Origin: Candidatus Binatia bacterium
GTDB lineage: Bacteria > Desulfobacterota > Binatia > UBA12015
Direction of reading: 5' to 3'
NCBI GenBank assembly: GCA_029243485.1
Contig: JAQWRY010000032.1
Location: 1 to 64,000 of the forward strand
Length of the DNA stretch: 64,000 nt
Positions 52,016-60,996 of the stretch are shown one piece after another. Numbering within the stretch: the first letter of the stretch is position 1; every line of letters starts with the position of its first letter. The translations under genes and the position numbers were made by a program. A model generated the notes under the pieces. The model searched no databases. It saw only the letters and a list, made by a program, of their open reading frames with translations, and had not been told where the DNA came from.

Positions 52016-53101
52016 CTACGGGAGGTGGGTGCGGAGCCACGGCGTGAGCTCGAGCGCGAGTCGCCGGTGCATCTCGGTCGTGGGATGGCCGTCGTCCGGG
52101 ATCAATACCTCTTCCCACGGAAGTTCCGCCAGCGCGCCTCGCGTGACTTGGAAGAGGGAGAGGAACGGAACGCTCCGCCCTTCGCTCCAGGTTCGAGCGC
52201 TGCGCTCGAGATTTTCCGCGTGGAGGCGATGCGCTTCCGGCGCTCTAGGCACGAGGGTTCCGAGCGCGTACACGGCGACGAAGAGTGGGATCTCGTGCTT
52301 CTCCAGTTCGTCGGCCAGCGCATCGAGGTATGCGGCGCTCTGGTTCCACTCTGCTTCGAAGGCCTCGGGCGGGACGACGATCGGAGAGACGGGATCCGGC
52401 GGGTAGGCGGGAAGAGGGGTATCCCGGTTCTTTCGAATCTGCGCTTCGAGAGGGGTGTCCACCGGCGGAGAGGTGAGGGTGCGAGCGAGTGTCCAAAGGT
52501 GCGGAGCGGGCTTGTCCACCAAGACAGGCAGAGCGAAGTAGTTGGACTCCTTCGCTCGATCATCCCAGAGGTCGTTCTCGTACAGAACGAGGAGAACCGC
52601 GTCGGGTTCGAGCGCGAGGTAGCGCGGGACGTTCGCGGCGTACTGCAGCGGGCTTCCTCCCTGCATCGCTGCGCTCACGACGGACCAGCGACTCCCGTTC
52701 AGGGCCCGGTCCAGGCGCGTCGGCACGCTCTCCTCGGCGGGGACACCGTGGCCCTCCGGGATCGAGTCGCCGATCACAAGAAGGCGACGATCCGTTTTGC
52801 TCTCGATTGCCGGTCCTCGAAAACCGTGTGCGTTGATTTCGTAGTCGACGACGTACGACGGACGTTCGGCGCGGTACGTCGATCCCGGCAGGAACATCGC
52901 CCCGTAGGGTCGCCGCGAGACGATGTACGGGTTCGCCTCGTACGGATCGATCGTGCTTGGCGCCGGCGGGGCCGGCAAGGAGTCGGGGAGCCCGAACGCG
53001 CGCAGCAGGAGCTCCGCTGCGATGAGCGCCGTCACGAGAGACGCGGCAAACAGCGCCCAGCGGGAGGCTCGGATCATGCCGCTCTCGCCGTCGTGTGGCA
53101 T
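52016..53101 (-). CDS. SGNH/GDSL-type hydrolase, membrane-anchored
   Basis: 361 residues. An N-terminal helix (LFAASLVTALIAAELLLRAF) anchors the protein. RRLLVIGDSIPEGHGV is block I with the catalytic Ser; LVLYENDLWDD is like block III (N); DDGHPTTEMHRRLA is block V with the Asp-His pair (DxxH). The family includes O-acetyl esterases that modify polysaccharides or lipids. It is possibly cotranscribed with the phosphatase, whose start is about 40 bp downstream. Confidence 0.88.
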   Translation of the reverse strand: MPHDGESGMIRASRWALFAASLVTALIAAELLLRAFGLPDSLPAPPAPSTIDPYEANPYIVSRRPYGAMFLPGSTYRAERPSYVVDYEINAHGFRGPAIESKTDRRLLVIGDSIPEGHGVPAEESVPTRLDRALNGSRWSVVSAAMQGGSPLQYAANVPRYLALEPDAVLLVLYENDLWDDRAKESNYFALPVLVDKPAPHLWTLARTLTSPPVDTPLEAQIRKNRDTPLPAYPPDPVSPIVVPPEAFEAEWNQSAAYLDALADELEKHEIPLFVAVYALGTLVPRAPEAHRLHAENLERSARTWSEGRSVPFLSLFQVTRGALAELPWEEVLIPDDGHPTTEMHRRLALELTPWLRTHLP

Positions 53102-53119
53102 GGCCCCGAGTCCGGGGGC

Positions 53120-53992
53120 TCACTTCTCGAGGATGGGCGGCTCGAGCGAGATGGCCATTCCCGGGTTGTGCCGCGTATGGATCGCTTCAAGTCGAGCCTC
53201 CATGGTCTGGATGAACGGATCCTCCGCGGGCGGCAGAATGAAGAACTGGCGTTCTTCGATTCCGCGGAGCACGCGCTGCGCGATGTCCTTCGGCAGCATC
53301 GGGGATCCGGCCGTGAAGGAGAGAAGGCTCCCTTCGTAGACCTCGCGCTCCGGTGTCGAGGGGCCCGTGGCTTCGAGTGGCGCGGGGCGGTTTCGCCCGG
53401 AGTCGCCGATCCGCGTGCGGACGATTTCCGGGCACAGGACGGACACGCCGACCCGGGGGCACGCGGACTCGAGTTCGAGGTGAAGCGTTTCGCTGAGGGA
53501 CATCACGGCATGTTTGCTCGCGTAGTAGGCGGCGAACCCGGGCGAGTTCGTGAGGCCGGCCATCGAGGACGTGTTCACGATGTGGGTTTCTTCTTCCTGT
53601 TCCATCAAGAGCGGCACGAAGGTCCGGAGGCCGTTCACGACGCCGTAGAAGTTCACGCGAAAGACCCACTCGTAGTCTTGCACCGATTGCTGCCACGAGT
53701 TGCCGCCGACGGCGACACCCGCGTTGTTGCAAACGACGTGCACACCACCGAAGCGCTCGACCGCTGCCTTGCCGAGAGCTTGCACGGCTTCGGCGTCGCC
53801 CACGTCGGTCGGGACCGACAGGCATTCGACGCCGGAGGCGCGCAATGTGTCCTCGACCGTGGCGAGAGCGGAGGCCTCGATGTCGGCGAGCACGAGGCGC
53901 ATGCCGCGCGCGCCGAAGGCTTCTGCGAGCGCGGCGCCGATGCCGCTTGCGGCCCCGGTGACGACCGCGACACGATCCTTGAAATCTCTCAT
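53120..53992 (-). CDS. Short-chain dehydrogenase/reductase
   Basis: 290 residues. VAVVTGAASGIGAALAEAFG is the cofactor loop, VVCNNAGVAVGG the NNAG motif, VNTSSMAGL the catalytic Ser, and YYASKHAVMSLSE the Tyr-Lys pair. LADIE at the end of strand 2 suggests NAD(H). A C-terminal extension (FTAGSPMLPKDIAQRVLRGI; FIQTMEARLEAIH) resembles the longer catabolic SDRs. It is probably the first gene of a minus-strand group with the SGNH hydrolase and phosphatase. Confidence 0.93.
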   Translation of the reverse strand: MRDFKDRVAVVTGAASGIGAALAEAFGARGMRLVLADIEASALATVEDTLRASGVECLSVPTDVGDAEAVQALGKAAVERFGGVHVVCNNAGVAVGGNSWQQSVQDYEWVFRVNFYGVVNGLRTFVPLLMEQEEETHIVNTSSMAGLTNSPGFAAYYASKHAVMSLSETLHLELESACPRVGVSVLCPEIVRTRIGDSGRNRPAPLEATGPSTPEREVYEGSLLSFTAGSPMLPKDIAQRVLRGIEERQFFILPPAEDPFIQTMEARLEAIHTRHNPGMAISLEPPILEK

Positions 53993-54093
53993 GAGGGTTC
54001 CTCCCGTTGGTGTTCCGAATCCCTACCAGCCGTCCGCGGCCGGGTCGAAGCGGAGGGGCTTCCGCTGCGTTCCGTTTCTGGGTACGAGGGGGC

Positions 54094-54927
54094 GTGACCG
54101 AACCACAGGACGACAGCAACTTCGGCCCCCTCCGGAAGACCCGGCTACGGGTCGCTTCGTGGAATCTCTGGGGTCGCTGGGGGCCGTGGGAAGAGCGGCA
54201 GGAGCCGATCCGCAAGACGCTCGCCCGCATCGACGCCGATGTCATCGGTCTGCAGGAGGTCTGGGCCGAGGACGAGCGCACCCAGGCGAGCGTACTCGCC
54301 GACACGTGGGGATTTCATTCCACCTACGGGTCCCGGTTGCCGTTCCCGGACTTCCATCTCGGGATTGGGATCGTCTCGCGGTGGCCGATCGTGGGGAGTG
54401 AGGAACGGCCGTTGCCGGATGCGGGAGAACCCGACGAACGCCGGCTGGTGCTGCGCGCCGACATCGACGGACCGCGTGGTCCGCTCCAGGTCTTCACGAC
54501 TCATCTGAATTGGCGGTTCGACCACAGTCACGTCCGGGTCGCGCAGATTCAGGCGATCGCGCAGTTCATCGCCGAGTCGCCCGAGCGATCTTATCCGCCG
54601 ATCCTTTGTGGCGATCTCAACGCGACACCCGACTCGGATGAGATTCGCATGCTGACGGGCAAGGCGAAGGTGGCGTCTCCCGGGCTGGTCTTTCACGATG
54701 CGTGGGACGTCGCGGGCGACGGTACCTCCGGGTTTACGTGGGACAACGCGAACCCGTTTGCCGCGCGAGACCTGGAGCCGAACCGACGGATCGACTACGT
54801 CCTGGCCGGTTGGCCGAAGGAGGGCGGCGCGGGGCAGATCGTCGGCGCCCGGGTCGACGCGACCGAGCCGGCAGACGGCATCCATCCATCGGATCACGCT
54901 GCGATCGTGGCCGAGCTCCGCTACTGA
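54094..54927 (+). CDS. Endonuclease/exonuclease/phosphatase (EEP) family protein
   Basis: 277 residues. RVASWNLWGRWGPWE and ADVIGLQEVWAEDE hold the Asn and metal-binding Glu; VFTTHLNWRFDHSHVRVAQI, ILCGDLNATPDSDEI and PSDHAAIVAEL complete the EEP site (Asp-Asn and Asp-His). RRIDYVLAG is also typical. No signal peptide. It cleaves phosphodiesters or phosphates; the substrate is unknown. GTG start with a GAGGGGG ribosome-binding site. It is divergent from the SDR gene. Confidence 0.92.
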   Translation: MTEPQDDSNFGPLRKTRLRVASWNLWGRWGPWEERQEPIRKTLARIDADVIGLQEVWAEDERTQASVLADTWGFHSTYGSRLPFPDFHLGIGIVSRWPIVGSEERPLPDAGEPDERRLVLRADIDGPRGPLQVFTTHLNWRFDHSHVRVAQIQAIAQFIAESPERSYPPILCGDLNATPDSDEIRMLTGKAKVASPGLVFHDAWDVAGDGTSGFTWDNANPFAARDLEPNRRIDYVLAGWPKEGGAGQIVGARVDATEPADGIHPSDHAAIVAELRY

Positions 54928-54930
54928 CGG

Positions 54931-55401
54931 GGCGCGCTCAGGCTCGTGTGCGTCCCGGCCCTCGGCCTGGGCCACGCGCCAGTAGCCCCAGGGGCAGTGC
55001 ACGAGATCGAGCTTCAACCCGTCGGGGTCCGGGAAGAACACGCCGTAGTAGTCCTTGCCGTACTCCGGATACTCGGCCGGCGCTTCGAGGACCTCGTGGC
55101 CCTCGGCGATCACCCGCCCGCGAAATTGGTCGACATCGTCGCGACGTGCCGCGCGGAAGGCGAGATGATGCCGGCCCATGCAGTACCGATCGAACTCCGC
55201 GCCTTCGTTCGCGGCGTTCGGCGGCCGGATCCCGATGCTCGTTAAGCCATTCACGAAGATGACGCTCTTACTGGCGCTCTGTTCCTTGCAGAGTTTGAAC
55301 CCGAGCCGCCCGAGGGAGTGCTCGTACTAGCGCGTCGACCGGGGCATGTCGTTCATGGTGAGATCGATGTGATCGAAGCCGAAGAAGTCGATGGGTTCCA
55401 C
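54931..55401 (-). pseudogene. VOC/glyoxalase-family gene with in-frame TAG and no proper stop
   Basis: From a GTG at 55401 the frame encodes IDFFGFDHIDLTMNDMPRST R, a TAG at 55327-55329 and then YEHSLGRLGFKLC, SIGIRPPNAANEGAEFDRYC, MGRHHLAFRAARRDDVDQFR and GVFFPDPDGLKLDLVHCPWG. His of the FDHIDL strand, His of HHLAFR and Glu/Asp sites are typical VOC metal ligands. The TAG lies where relatives have Phe or Trp before YEH. At the far end the frame stays open across the convergent EEP gene, so the natural stop is also lost; the end given is where family similarity ends. Confidence 0.65.
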
Positions 55402-55403
55402 GC

Positions 55404-55604
55404 TCAGTCCTCCGTAGTTGGGGCGTCGATCGGCATCCACAGCCGGACCGTGGTGCAGTGTTCGGCATCGCCTCGGGCGTCGACGGTGCTGCGCAATCGT
55501 TTCGCGCGGATGCGCATGCTTGCGAGGCGGCGTACTCCGTTGGTGGTGGCCGGGCCGAGGCCCTGGCCATCGTCGAACTGGTCGAGACACCCGCTGGTCA
55601 GCAG
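55404..55604 (-). pseudogene. C-terminal remnant of a sensor histidine kinase (ATPase domain)
   Basis: A minus frame ending at the TGA of 55404-55406 reads DDGQGLGPATTNGVRRLASM, RIRAKRLRSTVDARGDAEHC and TTVRLWMPID. It corresponds to the G1 (DxGxG) and G2-to-end blocks of NarL-partner type kinases (DDGxG..GL.nMR.RA..LGG...GTT V.L.lPl), with degenerated glycines. Everything upstream is missing. Its stop is followed by the VOC GTG after 2 bp, so the two were probably fused by deletion. Confidence 0.5.
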
Positions 55605-55730
55605 AAGCAGGAGAAGTCAGGGCGCCCCGCGCGGCAGCGTCACGGCTCGGAAGTCCATTCGACCGGTCACGCCGGGGGCGGCGTACCACGCCCGAGCGTT
55701 GACTCCTCGCCACGAGGGCGGTACTTCTCC

Positions 55731-55771
55731 TGACCGATCGGTCTGACCGATCGGTTTAGGTCAATCGGTCA
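55731..55771. promoter_or_regulatory. Tandem palindromic operator sites upstream of the hopanoid operon
   Basis: TGACCGATCGGTC at 55731-55743 is followed at 13-bp spacing by TGACCGATCGGTT at 55744-55756, and a third related copy on the opposite strand at 55759-55771 (TCAATCGGTCA read on plus). The first contains the 12-bp perfect palindrome GACCGATCGGTC. Tandem ACCGATCGGT palindromes are typical TetR-family operators. They end 69 bp upstream of the shc start, so they probably control the hopanoid genes. The regulator is not in the window as far as can be seen. Confidence 0.65.
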
Positions 55772-55839
55772 GCGACAAATGTAGTATCCACAGGGGTCTG
55801 CCGTCCATCGGACGGACTTGGGGTCGGGGAGGACAGGGC

Positions 55840-57768
55840 ATGGCGGGCGCAGTCGTCGCGGGGAGTCCGACGGGGGTCGAGGGGCTCCGGGCCCGCGCGG
55901 GGAGAGCCGCGGATTGGGCGCGGCAGCACCTTCTGGGCCTGCAGGACGCAGAGGGCTTCTGGCACTTCTCGATGGAAGCCAACGCGACGATGGATGCCCA
56001 GTACATCTTCGCGAACCGGCTCCTCGGTCGCTCGGTCCCCGACGTCGAGCGGCGCCTGGGCGACCACATCTTGTCGACCCAGCGCGAGGACGGAAGCTGG
56101 GCTCTGTACTTCGGCGGGCCGGGCCATCTCAGCTGCAGCATCGAGGCGTATTTCGCTCTCAAGCTGCTCGGGCACGAAGCGAGCGAGCCGGCACTGACGC
56201 GCGCTCGGCACTTCATCCGGGCGAACGGGGGGGCGGCCAAGGCGCAGGTCTTCACGCGGATCTTTCTCGCGTTCTTCGATCAGTTCCCGTGGGCGGGTGT
56301 ACCCGCGTTGCCGCCGGAGCTCCTCCTCTTGCCCGAACGCTTTCCGCTCTCGATCTATCGGATGTCGAGTTGGGCTCGGTCGACGGTCGTGCCTCTCTTG
56401 ATTCTGCTGCAGCACCGCCCGTCGTACGACGTGCCGCCGGGGCAAGGCGTGGAGGAACTCTGGGTCGATCCGCCGATGCCGGCCGACGTGCAGTTCCCGC
56501 CCGACTCGAAGTTGTTCACGGTACGGAATCTTTTCCTTGCTGCCGACAAGGTGCTGCGGCTGCTCGATCGGCTGCCGGTCCGTTTCCGCAGGCGGGGTCT
56601 CGAGCGTGCCCTGCATTGGATTCTCGAACGTCAGGATAGCAATGGGGGTTGGGCCGGCATCCAGCCGGCGATGGTGAACTCCGTTCTCGCGTTGCGGGCC
56701 ATGGGTTGCGCGGAAGATCACCCGTCGGTCGTCGCGGGGCTGAAGGCGCTCGACGACTTCCTCGCCGAGCGCGAAGGTCATCTGCTCTTTCAGCCGTGCG
56801 TCTCTCCGACCTGGGACACGGCGCTCGCCGTGCGCGCGCTGGTGGATGCCGGCGATGCGCCGAACGCGGAGCACGTGACGCGCGCGATGCGATGGCTCGA
56901 CAAGTGTCAGATCAAGCGCCCCGGCGACTGGGCGGTGCTGCGCCCCGATCTTCCGGCGGCCGGCTGGGCCTTCGAATTCGCGAACGATTGGTACCCCGAC
57001 GTCGACGACTCGGCGGTCATCCTCATGGACATGGTGCTCGCGGGCGAGACCGAGAGCGAGACGTTCAAGCAGGGCCTCGAGTGGACCCTCGGGATGCAGA
57101 GTGCCGACGGTGGCTATGGCGCCTTCGACGCGGAGAACACGCTCGACCTCTGGAACCGAATTCCGTTCGCAGACATGAAGGCGATGATCGACCCCCCGAC
57201 CGAGGATCTCACCGGTCGCCTCTGTGAGTTGATGGGCATGCTCCATCTCCAGCCGCACGAGCCGCGGTTGAAGGCGGCTCGCGCGTACCTTCGACGGACG
57301 CAACGCAGCGACGGTTCCTGGTGGGGCCGGTGGGGCGTAAACTACGTGTACGGCACGTGGTCGGTGATCGCGGGGCTGCGCGCAGTTGGTGCCCGTGAGG
57401 ACGACGACATGATCGCGCGGGGCAGTGCGTTCTTGCGGGGCTACCAGAACGATGATGGCGGCTTCGGCGAGAGCTGCGCGACGTACGAAGAACCCAGGCA
57501 ACCGGCCCCCGGTCCGAGCACGCCTTCACAGACGGCGTGGGCCGCGATGGGGCTCATGGCGGGCGATGAGAAGATTACGCCCGAGCTCAACGACGCGATC
57601 AGCTACCTCTGTCACGCGCAGTCGCCCGACGGTAGCTGGCCCGAGCCGGAGTTCACGGGCACCGGCTTCCCGGGACACTTCTACCTTCGATACGACGGCT
57701 ACCGGAACTTCTTCCCGTTGATGGCGCTCGGGCGCTACCAGCGGCTGCTCGACGCGGCCGAGGGATGA
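55840..57768 (+). CDS. shc: Squalene-hopene cyclase
   Basis: 642 residues, the usual length. The acid motif DVDDSA at 387-392 (DxDD) protonates squalene. QW repeats are visible throughout (QREDGSWALYFGG, QDSNGGWAGIQPA, QSADGGYGAFDAE, QRSDGSWWGRWGV, QSPDGSWPEPEFT). The monotopic membrane enzyme folds squalene into hopene/hopanol. It is the first gene of a five-gene operon; its stop overlaps the hpnC start (ATGA). Tandem palindromes lie just upstream. Confidence 0.97.
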   Translation: MAGAVVAGSPTGVEGLRARAGRAADWARQHLLGLQDAEGFWHFSMEANATMDAQYIFANRLLGRSVPDVERRLGDHILSTQREDGSWALYFGGPGHLSCSIEAYFALKLLGHEASEPALTRARHFIRANGGAAKAQVFTRIFLAFFDQFPWAGVPALPPELLLLPERFPLSIYRMSSWARSTVVPLLILLQHRPSYDVPPGQGVEELWVDPPMPADVQFPPDSKLFTVRNLFLAADKVLRLLDRLPVRFRRRGLERALHWILERQDSNGGWAGIQPAMVNSVLALRAMGCAEDHPSVVAGLKALDDFLAEREGHLLFQPCVSPTWDTALAVRALVDAGDAPNAEHVTRAMRWLDKCQIKRPGDWAVLRPDLPAAGWAFEFANDWYPDVDDSAVILMDMVLAGETESETFKQGLEWTLGMQSADGGYGAFDAENTLDLWNRIPFADMKAMIDPPTEDLTGRLCELMGMLHLQPHEPRLKAARAYLRRTQRSDGSWWGRWGVNYVYGTWSVIAGLRAVGAREDDDMIARGSAFLRGYQNDDGGFGESCATYEEPRQPAPGPSTPSQTAWAAMGLMAGDEKITPELNDAISYLCHAQSPDGSWPEPEFTGTGFPGHFYLRYDGYRNFFPLMALGRYQRLLDAAEG

Positions 57769-58688
57769 GCGAAGAGCTCGAGCGCGCGTACGCGCACTGC
57801 GACCAGATCGCGCGCTCGCACTACGAGAACTTCCTGATTGGTTCTCGGCTGCTTCCGAAGGCGGACCGGCGCCACCTTGCGGCGCTGTACGCGTTCGCCC
57901 GAGGCGCCGACGACATCGCCGACGAGCCGGATTTCGCGGGAGACCGACGAGCGGCGCTCGACGCATGGGAGCGCGAGCTCGATGAGGCGCTGCTCGCTCG
58001 CCCGGCCGGGCCGGTGTTCCGCGCAGTCGCGCATACCGTCCAGGAGCGCCGGCTCAGTGCCGAGCCCCTGCGCGCTCTCCTTCGTGCGTTTCGTTACGAT
58101 GTCGACTTTCAACCCTTCCGGGATTTCGACGCGCTACGCGCGTACTGCCGGGATTCCGCGAATCCCGTCGGGCAGTTGGTCCTGGGCCTGTTCGGAGTCT
58201 GCGACGCGCGCTCGGTTGCTCTGTCCGACGACGTTTGTACCGGGCTGCAGCTCGCAAACTTCTGGCAGGACCTGTCGGTGGATCTCGCCCACGGGCGTTC
58301 GTACCTCCCGATCGCGGAAATCGAGGCCTTCGAAGGGGCGGGCGCGGCGCTCGCGGATCGGTCGACCAATCACGGATTCGACGGGCTTCTTTCGTTGCAG
58401 TTGGAGCGCGCGCGTTACTTCCTCTCCGCCGGAGAGGAGCTCGCAACCCGGTTGCCGCTGCGTGCTGCAATCGAAGTGCAGATGTTCGCGGGCGGCGGCC
58501 TGCGGATCGTAGACCGGATAGAGGAGCTGCGTGGACGGATTCTCACGGAACGTCCCAAGTTACGGCGGGCAGACTTCGCACGGATTTTCACCGGGAGCGT
58601 CGTTCGCTCGGTCTTCCCTGGCACGAAGGCGCTCGATCCTCGGACCAGCGCGCGTTCCCGTCGGGCGCGCCCGAAGGGAGTGGTATGA
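57765..58688 (+). CDS. hpnC: Squalene synthase subunit HpnC (hydroxysqualene synthase)
   Basis: 307 residues, trans-isoprenyl diphosphate synthase head-to-head type. YAFARGADDIADEPDF holds the first Asp-rich motif, GLQLANFWQDLSVDLAHGRS the second (N..QD...D). In the three-enzyme bacterial route HpnD makes presqualene diphosphate, HpnC converts it to hydroxysqualene and HpnE reduces that to squalene. Overlaps shc and hpnD by 4 bp each, so translation is coupled. Confidence 0.94.
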   Translation: MSEELERAYAHCDQIARSHYENFLIGSRLLPKADRRHLAALYAFARGADDIADEPDFAGDRRAALDAWERELDEALLARPAGPVFRAVAHTVQERRLSAEPLRALLRAFRYDVDFQPFRDFDALRAYCRDSANPVGQLVLGLFGVCDARSVALSDDVCTGLQLANFWQDLSVDLAHGRSYLPIAEIEAFEGAGAALADRSTNHGFDGLLSLQLERARYFLSAGEELATRLPLRAAIEVQMFAGGGLRIVDRIEELRGRILTERPKLRRADFARIFTGSVVRSVFPGTKALDPRTSARSRRARPKGVV

Positions 58689-59596
58689 CGGCCCCAACTC
58701 TGGCGTCGGTTGCGCATGGCTTCTCACTCGCGCCTCGGAGGTCCCTCCAGGACGATCTCGCACGTTGTCGAGCTATCGTAGAGGGAAGCGGCTCGAGCTT
58801 TCACTTTGCGTTCTATCTGCTGCCGCAGGCCAAGCGTGATGCGCTGTGTGCGGTGTACGCGTTCTGCCGTGCGGCGGATGACATCGCCGACGCGGCGGGA
58901 GTCAGTGCGCCTGCCGACCGCTTAGAAGCGTGGGGGCGCGAGGTGGAGCGGGCGTTCGCCGGTCGGCCGGTGCATTCGATCGGTCGGGCTCTGTCCTGGG
59001 CGATCGACTCCTTCGCGCTGCCCCGAAAACCCTTCTTCGATCTGATCGACGGTGTCGCGAGCGATCTCACGACCGACCGATACGAGACGGCCGAACAGCT
59101 CGAAGGCTACTGCTACCACGTCGCATCGACGGTCGGTCTTCTGTGCGTCCGCATCTTCGGGGCCGGGCGCGGGGTCGCCGACGACTACGCGGTGTCGTTG
59201 GGCAAGGCCTTTCAGATTACGAACATCCTTCGCGACGTGGGAGAGGACGCGGAGCGGGGTCGAATCTACCTTCCGCTCGAGGACCTCGCCTCGGTGGGCT
59301 GTCAGCCCGAGACCCTTCTCGAGCGTCGCGCCCTGCCGGAAGTCGGACGGCTCGTTGCTCTCGAGGTGTCGCGCGCGCGTGCGTTATACGCGCAAGCGGG
59401 CGCAGCGCTTCCCGAGGACCCGGTGCTTCGCCGCGACTTGGCGCCGGCGGAGGCAATGCATCGGATCTACGCGAGTCTCTTGGACCGAGTGGAAGAGACC
59501 GGTGCCCGGGTGGTCGACACGCGGGCGCGGGTGCCGTCCTCTTCGCGGGCCTGGTTGGCGATGCGCGCGTGGGCCGGGGGCGTACGCGCGGCGTGA
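58685..59596 (+). CDS. hpnD: Presqualene diphosphate synthase HpnD
   Basis: 303 residues. FYLLPQAKRDALCAVYAFCR followed by AADDIADAAG is the first Asp-rich motif, and QITNILRDVGEDAERGRIYL the second; LEGYCYHVASTVGLLCVRIF is the helix typical of HpnD/phytoene synthases. It condenses two farnesyl diphosphates. The ATG at 58685 overlaps the hpnC TGA; an earlier start in this frame would overlap hpnC by 450 bp and is rejected. Confidence 0.94.
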   Translation: MTAPTLASVAHGFSLAPRRSLQDDLARCRAIVEGSGSSFHFAFYLLPQAKRDALCAVYAFCRAADDIADAAGVSAPADRLEAWGREVERAFAGRPVHSIGRALSWAIDSFALPRKPFFDLIDGVASDLTTDRYETAEQLEGYCYHVASTVGLLCVRIFGAGRGVADDYAVSLGKAFQITNILRDVGEDAERGRIYLPLEDLASVGCQPETLLERRALPEVGRLVALEVSRARALYAQAGAALPEDPVLRRDLAPAEAMHRIYASLLDRVEETGARVVDTRARVPSSSRAWLAMRAWAGGVRAA

Positions 59597-60996
59597 CGGA
59601 AGGTCGTCCAAAGCGAGTCGTCGTCGTCGGCGGGGGAATTGCCGGCATGGTGACTGCGCTGGGCCTCGCGGACGCGGGCCATGCGGTCCGGCTACTCGAG
59701 CGGCGGCCCTTCCTCGGGGGGCGGGTCTACTCGTTTCACGACGCGGAGCTGGGCCGCGGTCTCGACAATGGGCAGCACGCGATGCTCGGCTGCTACCGCG
59801 AGACGCTCGCCTTCCTGGATCGGCTGGGCGTCGCAGGCCTCCTGCATTGGCAGGGGCTGCGCATGGAAATGCGAGAGCACGGTCGGCGCGGGGTCCTCCG
59901 GGCCGGTCATGTCCCGGCCCCGTTTCATCTCTCCCGCGCGCTCCTCGGCTATCGGTTGCTCTCGCGCACCGAGCAGTTGGGCGCGATGGTCGCTGCGGTG
60001 CGCTTGCTCGATCGCTGGAAGCGCGCGCCGACGCGGCTTGCGGAACAGACGGTGCGCGGGCTCCTCGCGGATCTCGGGCAGTCCGAATCCGTGAGCCGCC
60101 GGCTCTGGGATCCGATCGCGATCGCGGCCCTGAACGTTCACCCCACCCGGGCGTGTGCCGCACTTTTTGCCGCCGTGATCGAGAGGGCCTTCTTTGGGCG
60201 TGCGCGCGATGCGGCGATCGTCTTGCCGGGGGCGCCGCTCGCGGAGATCTTCGGTGGGCCCGGTGAAGCCGCGCTCCGCCAGGCCGGCGTCGAGGTGTGC
60301 TCCCGCGCGGCTCTCGCGCACGTGGATCTCGACGAAACGGGGGAGGTCGCGGGCGTACGGACGCGCGATGGCAACGCGTTCGACTGCGATGCCGTCGTTC
60401 TGGCGCTGCCGCCGCGCGCGGTAGCCGGCATTTCGATCGCAGGGAGGCTGCCGGTCGACGTGTTGGGCGGGTGGGTGGATGCTCTCCAGGGCACCGTGCC
60501 GATCGTCTCGGCGCACGTTTCCGTCGATCACGCCGTCGACCTGCCCGAGATGGTGGGTCTCATCGGCACGACGACGCAGTGGCTGTTCCACACGGACCTG
60601 TTTCAGTCGCGCGGCGCGAATGTCGTGGGCCCGTCCCTCCTAAGTTGCGTGACCAGCGACGCGGGGCATCTCGATGGCTGCGATGACCGGGAGATCGCGC
60701 GGACGACGGCGGACGAGATCGGCGCTCTGGTGCCGGAGCTCGGTCCGGTCGACCCGAAGCGCATCCGCATCGTCCGCGAGAAGCATGCGACCATCGCGGC
60801 GACGATCGAGGCCACTGCGGCTCGTCCGGGAACGGAGACGACGGTGCCGGGCCTGCTCCTGGCCGGCGATTGGGTGGACACCGGCCTCCCGGCGACGATC
60901 GAGAGCGCGGCGCTCAGTGGTCGTATGGCGGTGACGGCGGTTGCTGCAATGCCGTCCGTACGGAGCGGGGCTCCGCGGGGAGCGTGTGCGGCATGA
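59593..60996 (+). CDS. hpnE: Hydroxysqualene dehydroxylase HpnE (FAD-dependent)
   Basis: 467 residues. The N-terminal RVVVVGGGIAGMVTALGLAD is the FAD loop, ERRPFLGGRVYSFHD the following conserved block, and GLLLAGDWVDTGLPATIESA the C-terminal FAD motif of the amine-oxidase/phytoene-desaturase-like family. It reduces hydroxysqualene to squalene, the third step of the HpnCDE route. GTG start overlapping the hpnD stop (GTGA); overlaps the glycosyltransferase start by 4 bp. Confidence 0.93.
   Translation: MTEGRPKRVVVVGGGIAGMVTALGLADAGHAVRLLERRPFLGGRVYSFHDAELGRGLDNGQHAMLGCYRETLAFLDRLGVAGLLHWQGLRMEMREHGRRGVLRAGHVPAPFHLSRALLGYRLLSRTEQLGAMVAAVRLLDRWKRAPTRLAEQTVRGLLADLGQSESVSRRLWDPIAIAALNVHPTRACAALFAAVIERAFFGRARDAAIVLPGAPLAEIFGGPGEAALRQAGVEVCSRAALAHVDLDETGEVAGVRTRDGNAFDCDAVVLALPPRAVAGISIAGRLPVDVLGGWVDALQGTVPIVSAHVSVDHAVDLPEMVGLIGTTTQWLFHTDLFQSRGANVVGPSLLSCVTSDAGHLDGCDDREIARTTADEIGALVPELGPVDPKRIRIVREKHATIAATIEATAARPGTETTVPGLLLAGDWVDTGLPATIESAALSGRMAVTAVAAMPSVRSGAPRGACAA

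Noticed and set aside
51722-54097. A 791-codon plus-strand open frame
   Set aside because: It is antisense to three well supported genes (phosphatase, SGNH hydrolase, SDR) and shows no protein family; an artefact of GC-rich codon use.
55756-57501. A 581-codon minus-strand open frame over shc
   Set aside because: Shadow of shc, whose QW repeats and DxDD motif prove the plus-strand reading.
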